A DNA stretch of 64,000 nt from contig CM055100.1 of assembly GCA_029204225.1 (NCBI GenBank), forward strand, positions 20,719,589 to 20,783,588, in the 5' to 3' direction. A model generated the notes under the pieces. The model ran no database searches, was not told the DNA's origin, and worked only from the letters and a program-made list of their open reading frames with translations. This document shows, piece after piece, positions 51,801 to 60,800 of the stretch; within the stretch, counting starts at the first letter, position 1; each line of letters starts with the position of its first letter. Source of the stretch: Diphasiastrum complanatum (taxonomy: Eukaryota > Streptophyta > Lycopodiopsida > Lycopodiales > Lycopodiaceae). The position numbers and the translations under genes are program-made.

Positions 51801-54800
51801 GGGCTCTCCGCCGTAAGAAACGCTCCCATGATGATTCTGAAGGGAAACGTCTCATTGACCTTCTTTTCAGCTCTTCTTCGGGCGCTTTTTGGTGCGAGTT
51901 CATTCCTCGCTCTCCACCACCTCTCTTGGAAGACCTCCGCATATGGACTGATTATGCTACTAGCCTGTACACGGTTCCTACCGACTCACCTATCGCCATA
52001 TCTCCATGGCCACCTGCATTCTCCTTTTTCACATCTGACATGGTACTTGCAGCCATTAAGAAGCTGAAGTCCCACAAAGCTAGAGATATCGAAGACCTTG
52101 AATCTGAGCTCCTTTCCCATGCCTCTGACTTACTCGCCCCCATTATAGCCACCCTTCTTAACTCTGCAGTCGTCTCTGGCTTTCCGTCTCCCTGGTGCAC
52201 TAACATTATCCACCCCATCCATAAGAATGGTGACCCCATGATTCCGAGTAACTACCGCACCATCATGATTGGACATGTTCTAGCTAAATTATATGGTACT
52301 ATACTGCAGTCAGTTGTGAGCTCAGAGGCGGAGACTAGGAGACTACATGCCATGGGTCAGGCTAGTTTCAGAGCACATTATTCTACGGCAGATCACATCT
52401 TCACATTGCGAGCCTTGATTGAGGAGGCTAAGCACAGGAGAGAGGGTTTACTGTTGTTTTGTGGACTTTAGGAAAGCCTTTGATTCTGTTCCTCGTTTAT
52501 TGCTCATCCAGAGACTCCGAGACCTCGGCTTCTCCACCGACATTGTTCTTGCTGTGATGGCACTTTATGAGCGTGTCCTTGGTTGTTTCCGGCATAGCAG
52601 TGGCATATCTGAGCACATCTGGAGCACTGTTGGGGTGAAGCAGGGTTGTTCCCTCTCACCAGTCCTCTTTGGCTTGTATATTGATGAGTTGGAGAGAGTC
52701 ATTACACAGGGTGGTGGTACTGGCTGTAGGCTTGGTTACATCTTGATTGCTATCCTCCTTTATGCTAATGATGTGGTGTTGGTCTCACCGACCAGAGAGG
52801 GCCTACAACGACAGTTGGATTGCTTGCATGAGTTTTGCACCAGATGGGGCCTAGGGGTGAACTTTGGGAAGACCAAGGTTATGGTCTTCAACACTTCGAG
52901 GGCATTTATGCAGCGACAGGAGCTTACTTTGGGCGGACAGATTCTAGAGGTGGTCCCTTCCTACACGTACTTGGGGGTCCTTTTCTCAGGTCCTACTTTT
53001 AGCCTGAGACAGGCTGCTACCACTTGACTAGGGAAAGGACATGCCTCCCTTGTTCAGCTAGAGCGATTTTGTTTCCGCAAGTCCATCCAGGATGCTCGCA
53101 GTAAGTGTCACCTCTTCGATACCATTGTTATCCCCACGACTTTATATGCGGCAGAGACATGGTGTGTAGGTCTCCCTTCTTCACACTGGGCCAGTCTCTC
53201 ACGATTACAGACCACCATGCTAGCTCGGTTGATTCGAGCGAAGCCTTCTGTTCCCCATGAGATTCTCCTGGCCGAGTTTGCAGTTCCACCTATACAGATC
53301 GAGGCAGTTCTTCAGCTTATTACCTATATACAGAGGATATAGGCGTTACCAGAGATAGACAGGCAATACATACAGGTTGCACTATCCTCCTCACAGCGTC
53401 TTCATGATCAGGGCTACAGGCTATCATGGTTCTCTCAGGCCTCTCACCTCCTACTTGTATCATTTGGCATCTCCATCACAGAGCTCCCCTCCGGCACACA
53501 TCAGTATATCAGACGCTTCCTTTATCGCACATATCTAGAGCAGACTTGGCGTAACCAGTTAGGGGTTAAGCCAGCTTTCTACCGGACTCATTTCTTGGAG
53601 CTAGAGGCATCAGGGACCCCGGTCATGCCGCGCTACTTGGACTTAGAATTGTCACATTGCCTCAGATTGTCTCACATTGCCTCACCTTGTCACATTGTCT
53701 CCCCCTAGGCCTACGTGTAGGAATGGCTGGCTCCTCCTCTGTCTCCGCATCAGGGTCCACCAACAAGTTAGCCAGGTCATCCCCCTGTGCCTCCGCCCCC
53801 ATCTCCTCATCCTCCTCCGTATCCCCCTCAACCCACTCCTCCTCCTGATAGTCAACCGAGCTACTCTCCACCCTCCAAGCCCTCATCATCCCCCTCCTCA
53901 GCCCTAGCCCTCTGCTTGTCTGCCCTCCTCGAACGCCGTAGAGCCCGTGCGTCAGCCTGCGCCTGTCTATATAACTCTCTATAGATCTCATCATCCATCT
54001 CCTCCTACGTGGGTGGTGCCCGAGGCTGCCGAATCCACCAAGCAAGTGTCAGAGTTCACCTGCAACCAAAAACAATACATTGTTGTCAGCAATTCATTGC
54101 ATAATTCAAAAGCAATTCAGTTCGTCAAAGCATAGCAAGAAACAGGGGGTGATGATGTGACTCACCTCGAGCATCTGTCCCCCTCCTCGTGTGCGCCTCA
54201 GCATACGGCTGTTGGTGTTCACAAACACCAACCGCCTACACTGCTCGATGGACAACCTGTTCCTCTTCTGCGTGTAATACAAGGCCCAGGTGCTCCAATT
54301 TCGCTCGCAAGCTCCTGCTGAACAGTCTTGTGCAAGGACTCTCTCGGCCAGTCGTCGCAGGTCACCTGTGCAGCGCCCATGGTACCCCACCATGAAACAG
54401 GCCTCAACATATCCTCCCTCCGCCGACTCTGCTCTCCAGCAAAAGGAAAGTGGTAGCGCTCAAAGATCAGCAGCTGGTATGCAATGTTAGTGAGCATCGG
54501 ACCTGTTGGCAGAAGAAAAAACATGGCTTGTGTAAGTCCTCTTGAATTCACACACTAGCAATGAGCACACTACAGTCACTACTGCAGTACTTAGCCTAGC
54601 AAGCAATTTATCACACGTACCTGGTCGAGGCCACCGCGCTTTGTGTACTCCACCCATCCTTGGTGCAGCTCCCGATCATCCCGATCCCGAGTCTCGTGCC
54701 ACAAGGGGTGCAATATGTGGGCTACGGCGTGGATGGGTCGGTGGAAGTAGTCCCATCTGGCCTCCCAGATACGTGAGATCTCGCGCCTCCTGCAGCAGGA

Positions 54801-57800
54801 ACAATCATGTAGCCATAGCTGCCATAGCATAAAAGAAACGAATCAGACTTGAGTGAGAAACAACAAACTAGACATTGAAGAGTCATACCTGTGCTCAACC
54901 AAGGCTGACGTCTGAATCCCCTCGCCGATGCGGTCCATGAACTTGTAAATGAGACCGAAAGTGCACCCCTCACGGTCTACCAGGCGCAGCACTCTGAAAA
55001 TGGGTAGAAGGACCCCATTAATCTCCTCAGCATCTGTCCAGAACTGCTCATTGAACACAGTGGACCGAAAAAACGCCGCATGTGGGACATCCATGAACTC
55101 TCGGAGGAATTGCTAGAAACCATCCGTTGTCCGTGACAACCTGAACCACATGCTCCACCCGAATGTCAACAATAACATCTCTAACAACCTCCCATGTGAA
55201 ATCAGCTGTGATGGCGTCACCACCTCGAGTGGCATCCACGCCACGTAGGAATACTGTGTCAAGCGGGCAAGAAACCAAGACATTGATGACGGATCGCCGA
55301 CAAATGTCGGTCCATCCATCACTCAATATCGTGCCTCCATACTTGCCACAAAACACCCATTAGCCAAACGCAAAAATTGCGCCACGAGTCAACCCTAAAC
55401 GCATGCAATGGGTTTATGGAAACAAAGTACTTACATCTGCCAAGCTGAGCGAATGGAACTCAGCTCCTGCGTAATGGTCTCCTCCTCCTAGCGAAGCATC
55501 CTGCCTCGCAATGCCTCTCGTCTGGGAGGCGTCCATGTAGCATCCACGGCTGCCATTTGTGCGCAAAACTCTCTGAACACCCAAGTGTCAGCAACAACAA
55601 AGGAAATGCCGCACTCGTAAAAGAACTGGCCAGCAAGTCGAGTGCACCGGGCATGCTGCTCTCTCTGCCACCCGCATCGATCAAGGGTATGCTGCCTGGG
55701 CCCAACCTCTCTCTGCTGTGCACATGGCGCTCGTGGTCTAACACGCAAACCGGATGGCTGATATGTGGGTGTATCACTCTCTCTGGGAGGACCTGTCGAA
55801 CCATGTGCTGCATCTGCCGCCGAAGAAGAGGAGGGACGAGAAGGACCCGCTGCTGCTGATCCAACCTGCTCATGTGACGCTCTTCCCTCTGAAGTAAGCC
55901 TGCTGCTGTGGGTGGAACTGGAGTGGCCCCGCCTGGACCATGCACTGCACCTAAACCCTGCCCAGAACGTGCTGTACTAGGCTCTGCACCCGTAGTAGGC
56001 CGTGCCTGCATACCTGTGACCCCTGCCTGTGAACCTGCAGCTGCTCCTGTCCCTGTCTCTGTCCCTGTCCGTGTCCCTGTCCCAAAACCTGTGATGCAGC
56101 ACCGTGCCCGTACATAATAGACAACCTCTCTCTCTCCTCATCGGAAATCCTGGGGCAATCAGATATGCCCAATGCCCGCCCACCCGGCCCTCTGACCCCT
56201 CAGTAAGTGAGCCCTAACCTTGGTAAGTGATCCTGTGAAGAGACCACCACAATGCAAGCATCTCCATCTACGGACTCCCGAGCCATGGTGTGTAGCCACA
56301 TCCTCCTCAGTAAGCTCAACCTCGCCCCAAAGGCCTCGGCCCTGCACCGGCATCGTGTCCACACAAGATCAAACCTGTGAACAAAAACAAGCAAACAACC
56401 GTTCAGTAGAAGAAAACACACTGCATTGAAAAACTTTACCAGCCTAAAATAGAGCTGAACACATCCGAGCACGCGTCACATTGATTCTAGCAAGATCATA
56501 GCAAGTGCCAAAAAACACACGAGACAGGGCGAGGGATAGAATAATTCCAGTGCGAGCGAAAACGGGCGACTGACGCTAGCATGGGAGTCCTTGCAGGCGT
56601 CTAGGAGTCCAGTGTAGGCCTAAACCACGCTACTGGCGGATGCTTGCATGATGCTTTAACCTCAAACCCTAAAAAACATGGAATTAGGGCAAGAAAATTG
56701 AAATTTGTGCTACGGACGTAGACGGGCAGAACGGAGGTCACAGGAGCCTGTGCGGGCATGTGGAAATGCAGTCTAGGCTCAGACATCACCTGAATCGGTT
56801 GCCCAGAGGCCATTTTTTGAAAATGGCAAAAAAAACAAGCATTTGGATTGTGGTGTTCAAATCTCGCAAGGTGTGCCGTAATGGTTGAAACTGACCCCGT
56901 AGGAATCACCGTGGGCATGAAGAAAGGTGGTCTAGAGCCAAACTACGCTTGATTTGGCTGCCTACAGCTCAATGTCAACTCTTGCAAAAAAACAAGCCTA
57001 CACTTACCAAAAATTGCAAACTGATCGTTTCGATCTGCGCGAAGCTCAGATCCCCCTGGCACCGTGCACACCACCTCCGTATCGCCGAGTAGATGCCTGT
57101 AGACTATCCACACGCCAAGATCCGATGCCTACAACTCATAACAAAAAAATTTACCTCCTCCACGGCTGGCGCGATTCTGGCCGTGAAGAGGTGTTGAAAA
57201 TTTTTAATTTATTGATTTTTTTTTTGTGCGATTTTGGAATCTGCGATGATTTTCTTTCTCTCAGGAGGGTGCCAAGTTGGTCCAAATGACATTATTTTAT
57301 TGTTTTATGTACATATTTCATAAGACTGTGGCCATTGTCAAGCTAGTCAATGTAAACCATTGATTTGATGAATGGTGGAGATTTAGGGCTTAATACTTCA
57401 AGAACCTTCCAAATGAGGCCTACTGCAGCTATAAATAGTTGAATACTTTACGATTTAAGTATTTGATGTAGATACCTCATTTTGGTGAAGATACATTGTG
57501 TAGAATTTCCTACATTGTCTTGAATGATGATCATGACCTGTTTTTTATGCATCATTATGAATGTTATGCTCACTAACATTTGACATTATTACAAGTCCAA
57601 AACATGTCCTTCATCGTCAAGTCTTCATCCATAAAAATAGTAGACCCCTTTAGGCAGCCTCTTTTACGCAAAACCTTTTGACGAAGCAAAGCATCCTTGA
57701 ATCGCAGAAACACTGTGGTGGGTTGGAGCTTACCCACCCAAGCAGCAGATATGACATCCTCTTTGAGACCAAAGGTGGAATGAATAAAAGCATTTGCTTG

Positions 57801-60800
57801 AGCTTTGCAACTTTGGACAGGCCTTTAAGCAAGGGAATTGGTTGGTTCAAGAGTATGCTGTTGTGGCTTTTTATTCGAAAGTAGCAAACACCTACTGTTC
57901 AGAATGCCATTCACATGGTTATTATGAAGATGGGAAGAAGTCCCATGCCTCTGGTGGTCAGCCTCAAGGGGGCCAAATGCATTGGGATAAGCGCAAATTC
58001 AAGAAGTTCAAAGGCCAATGGCAAGGGCAAGGTTTAGGTGGCCAAAAGGGTAGAGGGGTTGGTGCTCCGAAAGACAAAGGGTTATATGGGCGGCCTAATT
58101 CGCAAGGGGGTCAATGCTTTATGTTGTTGCCACAGGACCAAGAGCGGGCAAAAAGAGAGAATTTATGCTTTGGATGCTTGGGACAATCGGTGGAGGGAAT
58201 GCCCATGTAATGAGATGAGAACCACCTACAACGTTCAAGTATAGAAGTAGAGGAGATCCAGCAAGAAGCTAATCTTGATGTTCATTGTTTGATGAATGTT
58301 TTTGTGGTGCAGGTGTTGGACAAGGCTCCTCCAGTGACATTGTCAAAAGTAGCGCAACATGGGTATCAATTTCCTGACACTTCTTTATTAGTTATGCATG
58401 GATAGGTTTGTGGTAGAGATATTTTAGTTCTATTTGACACTCGGTCCTCGCATAATGTCATGAATCCAAGTCTTGTTAAGAAGTTAAGAGTGAGCACACA
58501 ACTATCCAAGTACTAGTACACAATTGAGATGGCTGATGGAAAGGGCATGTAGATTTGGGTGACGAGGGTCGTGACTATGCCTTTAACTATTCAGAGTTAC
58601 TATGAGGAGTTGGATTTTAAGATGACTCGTTTGGTGCCCTTTGATGTCGTTCCGGGGACGTGTTGGCATGCGATGCGGAAGCCTTACATAGCCTAGGATA
58701 CTCATGTGTATGAATTTCAGCTTAGTGGTAAGCTTCATTCCATCCGCGGTGAGCGGCATGTGCCTCCAAGACCACTTTTCTCAGATATGCAGTTCGTGAA
58801 GAGGATGTTTATTAAATTGCCTTCCGAACTCGGTTTGCTCACTATGAGTATTTTATGATGCCCTCTGGTTTAACTAACGCCCCAGCTACAATCATGATGT
58901 TGATGAATGATATGCTCAGACAATTTATGGGTAAGTTGGTTGTAAACTTTATTGATAATATTTTGACTTACAATGCAGGTGAGGCCAAGCATGTGACTCA
59001 CCTTAGGATTAAGTTGTCTACTATGAGGGAAAACAAATTGTTTGCTAATGATAGAGCAAACTTTTCAAAAAGAACATTGAGTATCTAAGCCGTATTGTGA
59101 CCATTGATGGAGTAAGACCAGACCCTAAGAAAGTTGCTATGATCGTCACGTGGCCTGTCCCAGCTAATTTGACAACATTGCAATCTTTCCTAGGATTGGT
59201 GGTGTTTAATAGAAAATATATTAAAGATTACCCCCATATCGCAGCACCTTTGATTGATCTAACTCAAAAGAACAAGTTTGGGGAGTGGATTGAACTGCAG
59301 CAAGCAGGCTTTGATCAGTTAGAGCAAGCTATCGTTGAGTTCGTCACTCTAAAAATTGTTGACCCTCTAAAACCCTATATCCTTGATATAGAGGTGAGTG
59401 ACATTGCTGTGGGGGCCGTGCTGATGCAGGAGGGAAGGCCTATAGCCTTCGAGAGCAAGAAGCCACCTCGACACAACAGAGTTAGCCAACTCTTGAGAAA
59501 GAGTTGTTTTCCATCATACATGCGTTAAAGGTATGGAGGCATTATTTGTATAGATCTGAGTTTTATGTGTACATTGATGGGTGATATGTTTTGAACTTAT
59601 GCAAGAATTCTAGATGGAAATTTGATATAAGAAAGGGGGAGAAAATCGAGTGGCTAATACATTGTCTCAAATAGTGTATCAAATGCCATTTTTGGTCATT
59701 GAAAATGACAAAGAAGGCTCAACTAGAGGATCCTCATTGTAAGACAGTGGAGCTTAAGGTGAGTCATGGCCATGCAGAGTCTCAGGAGGAGAACTCTATA
59801 CTCTTTGCTTGCACTTATCTTAAGTATACCATAGAGAATGGTTTTGTTAAGAGGAATGGCAAATTTCTCATTCCAACTTGTGAGGACTTGTGTAAGAAAA
59901 TATTGCTTTTTTGTCATGATAGCTCTAGTGCAGGTCATCTTGGTGTGGACAAAACTTGTGAGTTGATTCAACGTAAGTTTTGGTGGCCTAAGACTAACAA
60001 AGATGTTTATAGTTATGTGACACATTGTTTTAAGTGTCAGGTTAACAAAGTTGAAAGGATTAAAGTTCCTGGATCGTTACACCCTTTGCTTATTCTAGAG
60101 GAAAGATAGGAGAGTGTTTGAATGGACGTTATTTCACACTTGCCTCTTATGCAACTTCAATAATGGTTGTGGTTGATAGACTCACAAAAATGGCTCATTT
60201 CATACCACATAGAAAAATAGATTCACTTGGAGCAGCCAATCTATTCATACAACATGTATTCAGACTTCATGGGTTACCATCATCCATCGTGTTTGATAGA
60301 AGTACATGCTTTATGGGTCATTTTTGGACTACCGTAAGGGATAAACTTTTAAGTGATACATGTCGAATGGTCGTCTTGCTCACTTGCCTATGTGTCAAGG
60401 TATTGTCAAGTGGGGAATGTCGACTACATGGAGTATGCCATGTGTCGACGATAGGACAAGTTAGGGTCAAGTGGGTGCTTGAGGGAGGAGGGTGTGGGAG
60501 CTTCAGAGGGGGGAGCCTCTTAATTATGCCTTGTCTTTCTACTATGCAGCAAGTGGCTGGGAGGAGACTTAGCAGCAATGCTCTTATGTGTTGATGCTAG
60601 GATCTTGATATGTACTTTTAGGAGAAATCAGAAAGTGGATATCTGGTGCCTATGTTGGGATGCTTAGGGTTTGGGTCAGATTCATGAATGCTTAGTGTAC
60701 CAGATGTAGGGTAATCTAATGGGCAAAGTTTTTATGCTTACAGGTTTTCATGTTGCCAGAAATATCACAGTTAAGTTTGTTGTGCCTCTCATATAGATGG

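Larger units (their letters stand above)
49440..53648 (+). mobile_element. LINE (non-LTR retrotransposon), two ORFs, inactive
   Basis: A 5' part rich in repeated CTCCATCGCTGAA-type units (49450-49680), ORF1 (49771-50689), then ORF2 beginning about 10 bp after the ORF1 stop with an APE-type endonuclease, reverse transcriptase and C-terminal region to about 53640. No poly-A tail is seen; the 3' end abuts hAT sequence. Inactive by stops, frameshifts and a changed RT active site. Located in RNL intron 7, same direction as the gene. Confidence 0.9.
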
